DNA from: Cylindrodendrum hubeiense
Taxonomy: Eukaryota > Ascomycota > Sordariomycetes > Hypocreales > Nectriaceae
Assembly: GCA_014621425.1 (NCBI GenBank)
Contig: JAANBB010000116.1
Span: 1 to 64,000, forward strand
Direction of reading: 5' to 3'
Length of the DNA: 64,000 nt
Shown: positions 1 to 11,343 of the stretch, piece after piece
How positions within the stretch are numbered: position 1 is the first letter of the stretch
How the letters are laid out: each line of letters begins with the position of its first letter
Position numbers and translations under genes: made by a program
Notes under the pieces: model-generated
Databases searched by the model: none
What the model saw: only the letters and a program-made list of their open reading frames with translations
Told to the model about the DNA's origin: nothing

Positions 1-143
1 GGGCATGACAAGGTTGTCAAAAACGGCCAGAAATTTCTTTTGTGGATAAGAAAAAAAGTTCCTCCGGATTGTCTTAGTGTCGATTCCACCGCTCGCCTGA
101 CAAAAGCTGCGATGCCCTCATAATCATGATGATGTCCAGTCGA

Positions 144-1223
144 TTAGAGAGCTTTGGGAAGGTGCCAGGACGTAGTGGAGCCGGCTTCGGTGCCAACGTC
201 GAGATCGATCAGGTTGCTCTCAGCCCTGCGGTTGACGCGGCCGCGACCCTTTGTCTGAGCAACGCTGAGATCGAGGACTTCGGCTGTGCTATCCTTGCTG
301 CCACCAACATCAGCGTCGACAAGCTTGTGCTTGCGGCCATTTCTATCCGTGGTAGTAACCTCAGCACTAAGGAAGGGGGCCTGGCGGCGGTTGACACGGC
401 CGCGTCCGCGACCGTTTGTCTGAGCAACACTGAGATCGAGAATTTCAGCTGGGCTATCTTTGTTGCCACCGACATCAGCGTCGATGATCTTGTGCTTGCG
501 GCCATTTCTATCGGTGGTAGTGACTGCGGCGCTGAGGAAGGGGTCGCCCAGGGCGCGTCCGTTCAGAAGCTTGAGGTCGATGAGGCTGTCGCCGCCAACA
601 TCGAGGTCGGCAATGTTGCCGTTCTCGCCAGCCTTGACGCTCAGGAGAGGGTCCTTGGAGCCTTGGCCGTTGGAGTTGCCGCTGCCGCTACCGCTGCCGT
701 TGGAGTTGCCGCTGCCGTTGCCGCCATTGCGTGTTCCTCCGTTGCGTGTTCCGCCATTGCGAGTTCCACCGTTGCCGCCGGTTCCACCGTTTCCGCCGGT
801 GACGTCGGTGATATCCTTGATAGTCTGGCCATTCTTGAGATCGCCAGTCTTGCTCAGGTAGGCGTCAAGCTCCTCAGGTGTGATGAGACCGAGGTAGACC
901 AGGACCTGGAGGTCCTGGCTGACGGTGTTCTTGGAGCAGACTTGCTCAGGGACCTCGTAGCTGCGGCGGTAGTGGACCTTCTTGCTGCCACCCTTCTTCT
1001 TGTACTGTAGTCTTGTTAGTGTGGGAATGTTTGATTGCTTGTAAGTGCTGCTCACCTCAGTGGGGGTGACAGTGACGTAGTCCTGCTTCTGCTCGACCTT
1101 GTGAGGACGCTTGGTGATGATGTCGATCTTGGGGCACAGGCTCAGATCGAGGATGGCAGAAAGGTCGACGACGCAGCCATTGTCGCGGCTGAGGACCTGG
1201 AGTTGAGAGACGATATCGGACAT
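144..1223 (-). CDS. Repetitive hydrophilic hypothetical protein, 342 aa, two exons
   Basis: I do not recognise the family. The start is the ATG at 1223; a likely intron lies at 1005-1055 (51 bp, GTGAGC donor, ACTAAC branch, ACAG acceptor). It is a multiple of three, so both spliced and unspliced forms stay open. The N-terminal third is ordinary sequence. The middle is a Gly/Asn/Ser/Thr low-complexity stretch (GGTRNGGTRNGG type). The C-terminal half holds two near-identical units of about 53 residues (PFLSA.VTTTDRNGRKHK ... DLSVAQT.GRGRVNRR), plus extra DLDVGG/DADVGG motifs before and after. Each long unit ends in a dibasic NRR. No signal peptide or membrane segment is visible, so export is doubtful. 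It stands alone; the nearest gene on the same strand is the NUDIX gene 1.5 kb upstream. A 294-residue antisense reading frame over the same DNA is a composition shadow. Confidence 0.75.
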   Translation of the reverse strand: MSDIVSQLQVLSRDNGCVVDLSAILDLSLCPKIDIITKRPHKVEQKQDYVTVTPTEVSSTYKQSNIPTLTRLQYKKKGGSKKVHYRRSYEVPEQVCSKNTVSQDLQVLVYLGLITPEELDAYLSKTGDLKNGQTIKDITDVTGGNGGTGGNGGTRNGGTRNGGTRNGGNGSGNSNGSGSGSGNSNGQGSKDPLLSVKAGENGNIADLDVGGDSLIDLKLLNGRALGDPFLSAAVTTTDRNGRKHKIIDADVGGNKDSPAEILDLSVAQTNGRGRGRVNRRQAPFLSAEVTTTDRNGRKHKLVDADVGGSKDSTAEVLDLSVAQTKGRGRVNRRAESNLIDLDVGTEAGSTTSWHLPKAL

Positions 1224-1388
1224 TATGAATTAGGTGGGCAGTCAAGTAGGAGACTGAATTGAAAGATTGGAAGGAGTGTATGAAGCAGAGTAGACAAGAG
1301 AGTAGGAGAGTAGGAGAGTAGGAGAGATGATTGAATGTTGAGTGTTGCTGATGAGAGGAAAGTCTGGTTTGAGAGGGTATTCCATGTC

Positions 1389-1396
1389 ATTATATA
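1389..1396 (-). promoter_or_regulatory. TATA-like box of the repetitive protein gene
   Basis: Read on the minus strand this is TATATAAT, about 165 bp upstream of the ATG at 1223. A CT-rich tract (repeated CTCTCCTA on the minus strand, about 1298-1327) lies between it and the start, as often in fungal leaders. Confidence 0.5.
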
Positions 1397-1837
1397 CCCC
1401 AAAAGACTCCCGCCATCATGGACACGGTGAGTCGATTCATTGTATCACTTGAGGATGCTGCCGGCTCTGAGACGTCGAGATTTGCTGGGCCAGGGGGGAT
1501 GTCACGACTAGTTTCGGACAACGACTACACGCCTCAGCCAACATGGCATGGCTAAGAACATCGGTCAGGGTGGGAAATTGAATCACTGACGTGCCAGCAG
1601 AAAGAAGAAAGAAATCGTGTCGATCGTGGTGGCTCGCAGGCTTGGCCACGGCAGCCCAAGGAGTTGCGGACGAGCCGGCAAGAGTTGTCACCGAGACAGT
1701 TCCTGACTAACCCCGGGCTGTTTCAAGACAGACGAAAGCCCGCTGGGACAGGAGGTCCCCTTTTCCAAATTGGATGCGAGAATTGGCATTGTCCAGCGAT
1801 GAGCCATCACATAGGGCTGCTGTCTCCGATGCGCCGT

Positions 1838-1898
1838 GCAGCGTGCAGCGTGTAGTGTGCAGCGTGTAGTATGCAGCGTGTAGTGTGCAGCGTGCAGA
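1838..1898. repeat. 14-bp minisatellite
   Basis: About four tandem copies of a 14-base unit, GCAGCGTGTAGTGT, with single-base variants (GTAT for GTGT, GTGCAG for GTGTAG). It lies in non-coding DNA. Confidence 0.8.
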
Positions 1899-2759
1899 CT
1901 CAAGGCGAGGGGAGGCCCCCCATTTCCACATTGCGAGGCGCTATTGGCGCGATGCACCACTGACAGCCAGCAGGCGTGCAGCCCGGTGTCTCTCTCGGCC
2001 GGGTCATCTCGCACCAGCCGCACGCAAGGGAAGGCGATGGAAGGCGAGGGGGGCGTGTGCGTAAGGGACGCAGGCGAGGGACGGTCTTTGGAGATGTGTG
2101 GATGTGTGTGGATGTATTGGGGATGGTGGACTCGGGACTGTGGACATGTGGGGGACCCAGCCAAGCCCCGGAGAGCCGCAAAAGCAAGGCCCGTGGATCG
2201 CTTATGCGGGGCCGACTCGACCAGAGGCGAACCACAGCGGCCTTGATTCGACTGACACCTGCCATGCCCGAAAAAGACAGGACAGAACAAATATAGTGTG
2301 AGACTGTTAAGATGGAAACCAAAGACAGGGCCCGGCCAGGGAAAATGTCCCAGCGACCTGGTCCGAAAAACTCTCTCATGGGCTGGCAATGTTGGCAGTG
2401 CGGGCACACGCCTGGCACACACGCTCCGTCCCCCCAAGATTGTACAATTTCGAGGCCCGGGCGGCACAGCTCGCGGCCGTAAGCCTGTCAGCCTGTCACC
2501 GGCAACCCGCCCCGGCTGTCATCCCGCGACACCGGCCCCCAGCGGCGAGTTGCTGCGCTGCGCTGCTTCGCTTTGCTTTGCCCTGGCCCGCCGCTTCGGA
2601 CGCCGTCCGTCCCCTGGGCCCTCTCTCTCCTCCTCCTCGCTTCTATTAGGCCGGGTGTAGGTTTCGGCTGCGACCCGGCCGCTGAACGCTCCGACGAGCT
2701 CCCTCCCGATTTGCGTCCCCCAATTTGCCTCCACCCGGCTGCCGTCTCACATCCATCCG

Positions 2760-3422
2760 TCATAGCTGATCCAGGTTGTCGTTCTGCTCCAGCAGGTGCA
2801 CCAAGGGCAGGAACAGCGCGTCGCCGCCCTGCGAAGCCGACGATGCGCCCTGCGACAGCGCTGCGAGAAACCGCCTCAGATCCTCCCATGTCTTCCACGA
2901 CCAGCCCTCGCACTTGTCCGGCTCCAGCACCTGGGAAGCGTCAGCTCAGATCCACGTCCCTCTGCGCGCCGCGATGAGATTGTCTCGATGTCTTGACCCA
3001 CCTCTGGCTCGGCTGCCTGGTCCGCCAGCTCGCATCGCACGAACAGCGTCACGTAGTGTTTACCCGCCTCCTCAAAGACATCGTTTGTGACGGCCACGAT
3101 CTTGACGCCCCGAACTTTGAGCCCCGTCTCCTCCAGCACCTCCCGCTCGGCGCATACCAGCACGCTCTCGCCATGCTCCAGGTGACCACCGGGCAGCTGC
3201 CATGTTCCTGTCCCGCTTACCCGTCAGCCATCGTTCATCATGGATCATCATGATCCCCGGGACGGGCCCTTCGTCATCTGCGCGACTGCGCGACCCGTTT
3301 CAACACGAATCGATGTTACCTGAACCGTGGCTTCCCTTGCGCTTCCCTGCGACAAACTTGCCATCCGGCCTGTAGATGATTGCCGCCACGCCAACCCGAG
3401 GGGGAGCTTTTTCTGAGGCCAT
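2760..3422 (-). CDS. NUDIX hydrolase, 159 aa, three exons
   Basis: NUDIX proteins hydrolyse nucleoside diphosphates linked to another moiety, such as oxidised or other nucleotides. Exon 1 is 3320-3422 (MASEKAPPRVGVAAIIY start), intron 3208-3319, exon 2 3002-3207, intron 2931-3001, exon 3 2760-2930. The joined frame is open and has 480 bases. The NUDIX box spans exon 2: GGHLEHGES, then REVLEETGL, matching G-x5-E-x7-R-E-U-x-E-E-x-G-U, with the metal-binding REVLEE intact. The core TWQLPGGHLEHGE is preceded by a strand of KFVAGKRKGSHGS type. Exon 3 ends VLEPDKCEGWSWKTWEDL and a short helical tail, the usual C-terminus of small fungal NUDIX proteins of the NUDT15/MutT-like type. Substrate cannot be told. 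A single-exon reading misses both the N- and C-terminus. Confidence 0.88.
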
Positions 3423-5497
3423 CGCAAGGGCGTGATTATACAGTTCCAGTACTATAAAGCGTTACAACGGATTTCGTAGTCAATTACCCGCGCACAATGT
3501 CTTTGTAATATAATAGTATGATAGAGGGATGGTTGCGTTGGAATGTATGTACGAGTGATTTTCGCCTTCGCAGTACAGACCCCGCGCTAGCTGAGTCATA
3601 AGCAGGCAGCCTTACAGTTCACAAGATCGCCCAAGTAGAACTATCAAAAGCAGCGACTGGTTTCTTATGAAATGTGGGCAAATTTTAAGCATACCCAAGC
3701 CTCTTTCATAACGAGGCTATGTACTTTTTGGGGGATGTCTCTTCTGTTCTTGCACCGAATCTAACTGAGTGGGGGATACTACTTTGCAAAGTAGAACAAT
3801 CAACTACGATCATCACCAACAACACAAACACTATTTCTCCAAAGCACTCATACATAAACATACTTTCAACTCAATTCGCTACTTCCCATTTATTTTCAGC
3901 ATTAGGTATTTCCATTTGCAGTGCATCTGCACCAATGAACATCATTTGTGTTCCGAACATGATAGTATAGGGTAGGAGACGCAAGGGGGCTATTCATCCC
4001 TTCAACAATGTCACTGCGCCACTCTCAATCAACCTCACTCAGCCTTTAGGCTCTCTCGACTGGGCAGATGAATTGCATCTCTGACGTAATTATTCTATTT
4101 CATCACAATGGTATTAATGCAGAGGCTGCATAGAACTGTAACTCCAAAGCATTGCCCCAGCCTGCTGAAAATGAGGGCGGGCAGCTAGACCCGGACCAAT
4201 CACTCCGATCAACACATCAGTCTGTAGTCCCTTCGTTCTCTCCCTATGACTCCACTAAACCTGTCAATGGTAAGTCAGGCACCATAAATTTAGCTTAGTG
4301 AGAAGTCCGCAAATACTCCGTTGAAGGACCGGTCTCCCTGGCGCCACATCTATGAGCAATAATGACAATAGCATCCGAGTTCGCTTTGGGCGTTTCGGTG
4401 AGGAGGCGACAACCGCCAAGCGGTTTCGGGTCCCCACCAGAAGCAATCCCAAGCCCCTGGGACCTGTCAGTTCCTAACGAGGTTAGGACCAATGTCAGAT
4501 CGAGAACCGATCCCACTCACTCAGTTTATTTGAGGAAGGCCATGTCTCGCGAGCCCAAGCTAGTCAAGCCACCAGAATTTGCCCATGGCGTCAGATCCAT
4601 TTCTCTACGATGCGCTAGAAGTCGATGTGCTAGAAGTCCATCTTTCGGAGCTGGGAAATGATTTTTGGCAGGTTCTCTTGGGTATCAACATAATTGATGA
4701 AGCAGTCTATCCGTGCAGGTACAGAATAAAAGGAACCGACTTCCTCTAACCGTCCCTCCACCGCTATTTTCCTAATGCACCGGTCTAATACGAGTGGCGC
4801 CCCGGCCCAGATCCAACCTAACCCCAACCCCAAAACATTCGTATCGAGAAGTAAATCTGTCTTTCCTCGTGCGGGCTGCAGTTTATGGCTAGCGAGCTCG
4901 AGTCTGAGCGCCCAAGTCTAACCCCCCCATTGTTCTCGTGAACCTAAAAAGGTGCGCCTCATGTCTCAGGCTAGTGTTGGAAATTGTCAGAGCGACAGGA
5001 CTACGGAAGCATTCCGAGGTATTGCTTCCTAGTGCTAGCTCGTCAAATCCATACTAACTCAGTTCTTTCATCTCTCTGCTCACACTTCAACACCCGTCAA
5101 GAAAACTCCCTGCTTTCAAGATGCGATGAGTGTGAGTGACAAGGGTGACTAGTGTGTGTGATGAGAGATCATGTCCTACATCGTCAGGAGAAGATCGTCC
5201 GGGAGCTACCGCTCCCTCCCCCTCCCTTTCCCCCTTCCCTCCCCCTTGGGGACGGAAACCCGGCTCACGGGCTCTTGAGTACCATGCATGTTCCTCAGAG
5301 TGCCCTCGTGATGTCACGTTGGCACGCATATTGGACTCAGAATCTCGGGCAAATCGGGGACTGAGGTGTCTGCTGACAGGCCCCGGCTGTGATTCGGACC
5401 AACCCCGCCTCCCGGTTCAGCTGAGAGGTGGGAAGTCAGCTTCTGTTTCTTGCATCTCTGTCGTGGACAAGTCATCGCTTCCTTGCCCGAGTGCGAT
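3423..5497. other. Intergenic region, 2.1 kb
   Basis: No gene supported. Short open frames (3719-3970 plus, 4362-4661 plus, 4630-4833 minus, 5136-5513 plus) show no domains. The minus frame ending at 4630 reads somewhat like real protein (LPKIISQLRKMDF at its end) and might be a gene fragment, but nothing supports it. A pyrimidine-rich tract lies at about 5205-5248. Confidence 0.45.
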
Positions 5498-8031
5498 TCA
5501 TGGGAACGGCTGAGACGGGGCGAACAGTCCATAAAGGGCGTCCTGCGAGATGTCCTTTTCCTGATCATTCAAAAAGTCCAACAGTCCTGGCGAGGTTCCC
5601 CAGACCGGGTCAACGTGGTCCATCACTCCTCCCATGTAGTCCCCAGATACGGTGGGCATGTATGCGGCAGGTGGACGTGCCGCGTTGTGTGGCATTGGCC
5701 CCCCGTTAGACGGAGTCATTGCGAGAGGAAAGAAGAAGCTCTCGTCAAGACCTGCCGGGACGGGCTGCTCTTGGCCAGCAGCGCTACCCTCCTTGATGCT
5801 GACTTGGAACTCTCGGACCATGTCCTGGAGAACACTCAGGGGCTTCTTCAGGCCAAAGTTACATCCCACCTGCAGCTCGCTGAGACAGGTCCAGAAGAAG
5901 GAGATGGGCTCGGTGAACTGGCCTCTCTCACGACGCTCCTGGCGAAGAATGGCAATGACGGCCGAGTAGACAGCATACGACAGCAAAAACGGAGCACGGC
6001 GCAGGGTGAAGGACTCGCGATATCGTCGGACAAGCTTCTGGATCATCAGGGCGCTCTGGACACAGGCCTCCTCGCCCCGTCGCTTAGCGGTTTCGTCTGA
6101 GTGTCGTCGGAGATGGCCCTCCTCCAAAAAGGCCCGATGGAGTAGGATGGTCATGGCATGGAACGTGGTGCTATCACGAGTATGGTTAGCATTTCCCAGG
6201 GGGCAGAACGGAGTGGGATGGCTCACTGTGGGGTGATCTGATGGGGAGGAGGCGTGATGCAGAGGGCATCGTCAGGGTCAAATCGTAAGTGAGAAGGCAG
6301 ACTGGTCTGCCACTTTTCCAACTCCCTTTCGATTCCGGCCTTTTTGTTTAGGAGATATTCCGCGCTGTGCTTCATACACTGGATGCCGTACAGGTCGTTG
6401 ATTCTCGTCGAGATCTGGAGCAGCCTCACCAAGCTGCTGAATGTCGACACGGCATGAGCAGGCTGGGCGCCATATGCTGGTGGAGCCGTTGCCGGTGAGT
6501 TTGGGTCCGCGTACGGCTCCCATTCCTCTAGTTCCTCAAACGTATCCAGCAACTGCAGCGGCACCCTGGCCTGTGCCGAGGCGAACATACAGGGTCTGCC
6601 GAGGTACAAGGCCTGAGTGGCATCGGTTGTGAAGGCGGCCCAGTAAAGGCGCTTGCGCATCTCCTGTTCCAAATCTCGGCGCAACATCCGTTCGTTGCTG
6701 ACTCCGGCAGTGCTCTGGTAGTCGGGGCCAAGCATCAGGTGGCAGCCCAGGTCGATAATCATGCGATGGGCGGTTCCGGAGAGACTCCAGCCTGCGCTGG
6801 GCCGACCTTGGGATACAAGCGAAACGCTGGTAAGGAGAAGGGCGAGGGCTGACGGAATGCTTGGTTTATCTAGCTCATCAACTAGTAGCTCGCGGAATCG
6901 GTCGTAGAAGCGCCGGCCGACACTTTGGGGATCTTCGGGATCGGATCGGAGGCAAATGCGGTCGCTATACAGGGAAGTCGAATAGAAGATGGCGTTGAGC
7001 AAGAGTTTGTTGACAAACGGGCCGCCTCCGCTGGCGAGACTGTCCATAAAGGCCGGGCGGTATGAGATGAGATAGGCGTAATGCTGGCGGTTGAAGTGCA
7101 GGTCGAGTAGATGCTTGGCTAGCTCGGGATCGCAGCCGTCGAGGTCCATCAAGTCCTGCGGGCGCCGGAACATGCGCGCTTCCCTCTGGCGCTGCAGCGC
7201 GGCGTTGCTGATGAGCCGGGCCTTGGAGGCGGCGATGGCATCGTCGCCTTTTCGGGTCATGGTGGAGATGTTCTCTCGGTGCTGTGCGCGCGATGTCGGG
7301 TTCATGATACTGGCCAAGCCGTGGACAGCGGAGACGTAGCCGTTCTCGTGGAAAACACCAGCAACTCGGGCTTCGCTCGGTGAAAGGCCGCTGACGCCAT
7401 CGCCGTTGCCGTCGTTGCTGATCGGGCGGGGGACCGACTGTTTCGATCCCAGGTTTTGTTCCGTGCTCTGTTGTATAGGCTGGTTCGATCCCGATAGAAT
7501 ATTGCCAAAGCTGCCTATCCGCGGTTTCGTCTCGCCGTCGGTCGGGCCTACACTGCTCCGCGGGGGCGAGGAGAGGAAGCCGGCGCCCATGTCGTGAGCT
7601 CCGGTCGAGGCTGTGGGGGTCGGCAGAGGGCTCGCAATAGCGGCGGTTGAGGCCAGGCGACTGAGGCCATGCGAGGTGTAATCATGGGATCCGTGCGACG
7701 AGTCACCGGTGTCCATGAGTTCGGCGGTCCAGGCGGACTGCATCTCGGGTGGAAGTATCCCGGACGCCTTCATGTGATCGAGCATGGCGGAGACGGTCGC
7801 CTCGAGGTTCTGGACGCGGGCACGGGACGGTCGGGGTTCTCGGCGGGCATCGTGGGGGTAGATGCAGGACAGGTTGTTGGTGGTGCACTCGACACACTGC
7901 GGGCGGGCACCGTCGCATCGGACTTTCTTCTGTCGGCACGGCGTGCAAGTCTTGCAGAGGGCGCCGCCGGGCGAGGCGCGCGAGACCCGTGAGTCCCGGC
8001 CAGGGCGTCGCGTGACCTTGGAATTTGTCAT
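5498..8031 (-). CDS. Zn(II)2Cys6 transcription factor with fungal_trans domain, 825 aa
   Basis: A nuclear DNA-binding regulator. Exon 1 is 6227-8031, intron 6171-6226 (56 bp, GTGAGC...GATAG), exon 2 5498-6170; the join gives 825 codons. The binuclear zinc cluster has cysteines at residues 29, 32, 39, 46, 49 and 56 (C-x2-C-x6-C-x6-C-x2-C-x6-C) followed by a linker and a short coiled region (RARVQNLEATVSAMLDHM). The middle homology (fungal_trans, PF04082-like) region begins near residue 320 and includes SGTAHRMIIDLGCHLM and EMRKRLYWAAF with the usual GRPCMF. After the intron the HTTFHAMTILLHRAFL segment continues the domain. The C-terminus is Pro/Gly/Asp-rich, likely activating. Its target genes cannot be read from the sequence; neighbours do not form an obvious pathway. 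Confidence 0.9.
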
Positions 8032-9116
8032 TTCGAGGAAGCGCAGCAGTCGCCGAGTCGCGCTGGGAGTTTCGGAGTCGCAGTCGGGCGGTGGTGGCGG
8101 TGGGTTGGCGGACGGAAAGATGTCGTGATGTACGCCGTGGTGTTGAAGAATGGCGCCGACCGGCGGTTGGGTTTGCTTAAGTTACCGGGCAGAACAGCCG
8201 AGGACCTGATGTCCCGTCACTAGCCCCAGCGAGTTAGCGGGGGTTGCTGGAGGGGGCATCGGGCCACCGTCTTTGGGGGTGGACCCACTAGCGATTCATG
8301 TTTACAGGGCCCCGGCCACTGAAAACCACTGAAAACCAGCGCGGGGGCCCGCTAGACGTCTCCGCTGCTGACCGAGGAGCACTCCAGGCCGGGTCCACCC
8401 GAACTTCTCCGAGTTTGGCCATGGATGCCGGGGGCTCACCGGGGCAGGACGGTGACGGAGAGGTGAGGCCGAGTGCTGGCGACGGAGGAGAGGGGAGAGG
8501 GAGGGAGGGTATAGTGCAGAGCGTAAGGATTTGGGAGCCAGTTGGGTGTTTTCTTGCCGACCTCGGGTGACCTGCGGGTTGTGCATCAAACTCTGTTATG
8601 CCGGATGCAACCAACCCACCAAAACATGTGATTTGCGAGAGTAGAATTGAGGCGAGAGGGAGAAGAAAGGATGTATCAAAGTTGACAGCAACTGAAAGCC
8701 GTTCTCGAACGGCAACTGAGAGCCGCCCTCAAACGCTATCACCGCCACAAGCATCATCACTCAGGCTTGACCGCCGGAAATAAGGCACGCGAGCGTCTCC
8801 GTGACACCTCCGGTTGGCCCAGTACGTCACTTGCACAACACCACCATCGAATACCTCATTGACGATGACGCGGACCTTGATGATGGCTCACAAACAAAGC
8901 AACAAACAGTTGCCACGATGTCAACTCTGCGGCGGCATTGCGTTCGAGGCCGGTCGAATCCTCACAACCCCCATACTCTCTCATTCTTAGTCATAAATGT
9001 TTCCTGTGAGATGATTGGCTCCGCCGCATCGCGTCTCCTTTACCCAGAACGCCATCAAGAGGATTCAAACCCGCGACCTGCCCCCTCAGCAATGCCGACC
9101 AGGCGCGTAAGCCATC
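8032..9116. other. Divergent intergenic region between two regulator genes
   Basis: This 1.1-kb stretch separates two Zn2Cys6 genes transcribed away from each other. No further gene is supported. GA/CT-rich stretches are present, and the minus strand near 9060-9110 has a tRNA-like GGTCGCGGGTTTGAATCC string that does not fold into a full tRNA. Confidence 0.45.
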
Positions 9117-11343
9117 ATGGATCAGGGCCAGATGCGAAAACTCGCCCAAATCCTCCCCGCCCCAGCCATCAATGAAGAAAGCAGCAGCACAGATTCCTCC
9201 ACCTCGGTGATTTCCGCGGCTCCTAGAGCCTCAAAAGGGGCTAAGGCACCAGCCAAACCGAAGCGGGCTGTCGTTGGCGTCGCCTGCGTCAATTGCCGCC
9301 GGAGGAAAGCAAAAGTGAATAGCAGGAGTTAAAGTTGATATCCGAGGCGTCCACTAACGGTTGTCTGTCTAGTGCAACAGTGCCAGACCCTCCTGCGGGC
9401 ATTGTCTGAAGAGACAGGCCGAGTGCATCTACAGCGACGACAAAACTGAGGTCGTTTCCCTGGATCTCAAACGGAAGCATACTTCCATCGAGCTTGAAAA
9501 CACCCAATACCGGGAACTCTTCATCCTCCTGCGGGACAAGCCCGAGGGAGAATCAGACGAAATCTTTCGCCGCCTCAGGGTGTCCAGCGACCCACTTCGC
9601 GTTCTCGAAGCCATCAAGCAAGCGGAGTTGCTGCTCCCCAACCCGGCGTCCAACGAGAGGTTGGGAAACGCCCAACTGATGAGATACAATGCGGTTTCCC
9701 TCCGCGATAGCGCCATCAAGGTTCACGCGCGTCCGTGGACGACCGTCGTCGACGATGGCCTCCTGTCCGAGCTACTCACTAACCTCTTTGTCTGGGATGG
9801 CATGTATTGCTTCCCGTCTATTGACCTTGAAGCCTTCCTAGAGGATATGAAGTCCGGGGACGTTGAAAAAGCGAAATGGTGCTCGCCCCTACTAGTCAAT
9901 GCCATATGTGCCTTGCGTTGTGTACGTTTGTTTCTTCAAGCCCAAACTCCCGGGTACTGACCATATTGATTAGCACTTCTCGGAACGAGCCAAGCTTTTC
10001 GGTATAATGACCCGGCAAAACCTATCAGATCGATTTATGGATGAAGCAAAGGGGTTTCTCAGCCGCGAAAACGGCCGTGCTTCCATCCCGACTGTCCAGG
10101 CCCTCGTCTTCATGTATCTAGCCACTGCCACTGCGGGCAGGGACAGGGCTGCGCGTGTGTACCGCTTTACTGCCTTTACATTGTTGCGACGCCTGCGACT
10201 TGAGCAGCGGTTCCGCAGCCTGAGCGATAGCGAAATTGGGGATGCCAAAGAAAGACGAGTCATCTCCTGCGCAGTTTGGGGGCTTTTTGCAATGGAGAGG
10301 TCAGCATGCATTCACTTCATTCGGCTCATAAAGTATCTCTTTGCTAACTGTTTTTATTTAGCCGCATTGCTCTCTACTACTCCCAGCCGTCTATTCTACC
10401 GGCCCCAAACGTCCCGAAGTTGTTGACTGGCTACAAGACTATGCACCTCGAAGAGATGGAGAACGTCGATGTCCTCGGTCAGCCTTTGCAGGATAAAAGC
10501 TCCCAGATACCTCTTGTTCCCGGAACAAGCATCCTCAGTTGTGAGTTGTCGGAGATGTGGAATGAGCTGATGCACCACACAACTTCTGGAGAAACAATTA
10601 GAGGCAGCGACGCAGACATTCGAGTCCGCAAAGCCTTCTACTCGAGACTAAGACGGTTCAGAGAAGAATTACCGTCGAGATTCGACTACGAGAAGAATTT
10701 GACACCTTCTACGTGCTTCCTTAGGTTCGTTATTTCTCCATGGGTTAGCTATTCTAACTTTCACCTGATCCGTGAGCCACCTTGAGAGACTCACTACTTC
10801 AGGATGCACGAAAACGAGGTCATATACACCACTCTACAACATCTTCCTCTTGATACCCCATTCGAAACCCAATATGGTTCACCGAAAACCACCGTCAAGG
10901 ATATCTTGCTACAAACTTGCCGAGATGATACGGTCCTAGCAGAAGTATATCTTCGAAAGTGGCCATTCGGCGCTATGATAACGCGTGTTATTATTTTGAC
11001 CATGCAAAACCTCATCCCACTTCTCGATGACCCGGCGAGTCATGATCTATTTATCAGAGACAGCATAATGGCACGCCTTTCTACCCGCGCGACGAAGCTT
11101 GCCGGACGCCTGGTTCAGGCCGTACAAGCACTCGCGTGGGCCATGAAGAAGCCGATTCCCGAGGCCGCCCGCCCATACTTTGAGGACTGGGGCCCGGAAG
11201 CTGTTGAGAAGGACCTACCCATCGCCTTTGTGTTGCCTCAGCTGGAGGATATCAAGGGTATACTGACATCTGACGGCGAGGCTGACACGGCCGAGGTTGA
11301 AGGCCAGCTCGCATTCTTGATCGAGAAATGGGCCAAAATGTGA
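9117..11343 (+). CDS. Zn(II)2Cys6 transcription factor, 658 aa, five exons
   Basis: Exons are 9117-9314, 9373-9921, 9974-10299, 10362-10724 and 10803-11343; introns are 58, 52, 62 and 78 bp and all keep the frame. The first intron splits the zinc cluster: ACVNCRRRKAK in exon 1 and CNSARPSCGHCLKRQAEC in exon 2, giving cysteines 57, 60, 67, 74, 77 and 84. A long helical region follows (SIELENTQYRELFILL), then a middle homology region: CALRCHFSERAKLFG, RDRAARVYRFTAFTLLRRL, AVWGLFAMESRIALYYSQPS. The C-terminus reads LEDIKGIL ... GQLAFLIEKWAKM. Length and layout fit fungal pathway regulators of the nitrogen/xenobiotic type, but no specific orthologue is recognised. It is divergent from the regulator at 5498-8031. 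Confidence 0.88.

Larger units (their letters stand above)
1224..2759. other. Intergenic region, no gene supported
   Basis: Several overlapping open frames exist here on both strands (for example 1688-2467 minus and 1976-2296 plus). None shows a domain, consistent splice structure or conserved-looking protein; the stretch is GC-rich and low in stops. It contains the 14-bp tandem repeat at 1838-1898, and its right end is the 3' flank of the NUDIX gene. Confidence 0.5.

Noticed and set aside
126..1010. 294-codon plus-strand open frame
   Set aside because: Antisense to the repetitive gene; Ala/Val-rich shadow of biased codons, with no splice signals or domain.
1688..2467. 259-codon minus-strand frame
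   Set aside because: Includes the 14-bp minisatellite and low-complexity text (TLHTTRCTLHAARCT); overlapping frames on both strands are equally open.
9050..9115. tRNA-like string on the minus strand (GGTCGCGGGTTTGAATCC)
   Set aside because: T-stem and acceptor stem do not pair properly and no anticodon arm fits; at best an old remnant.
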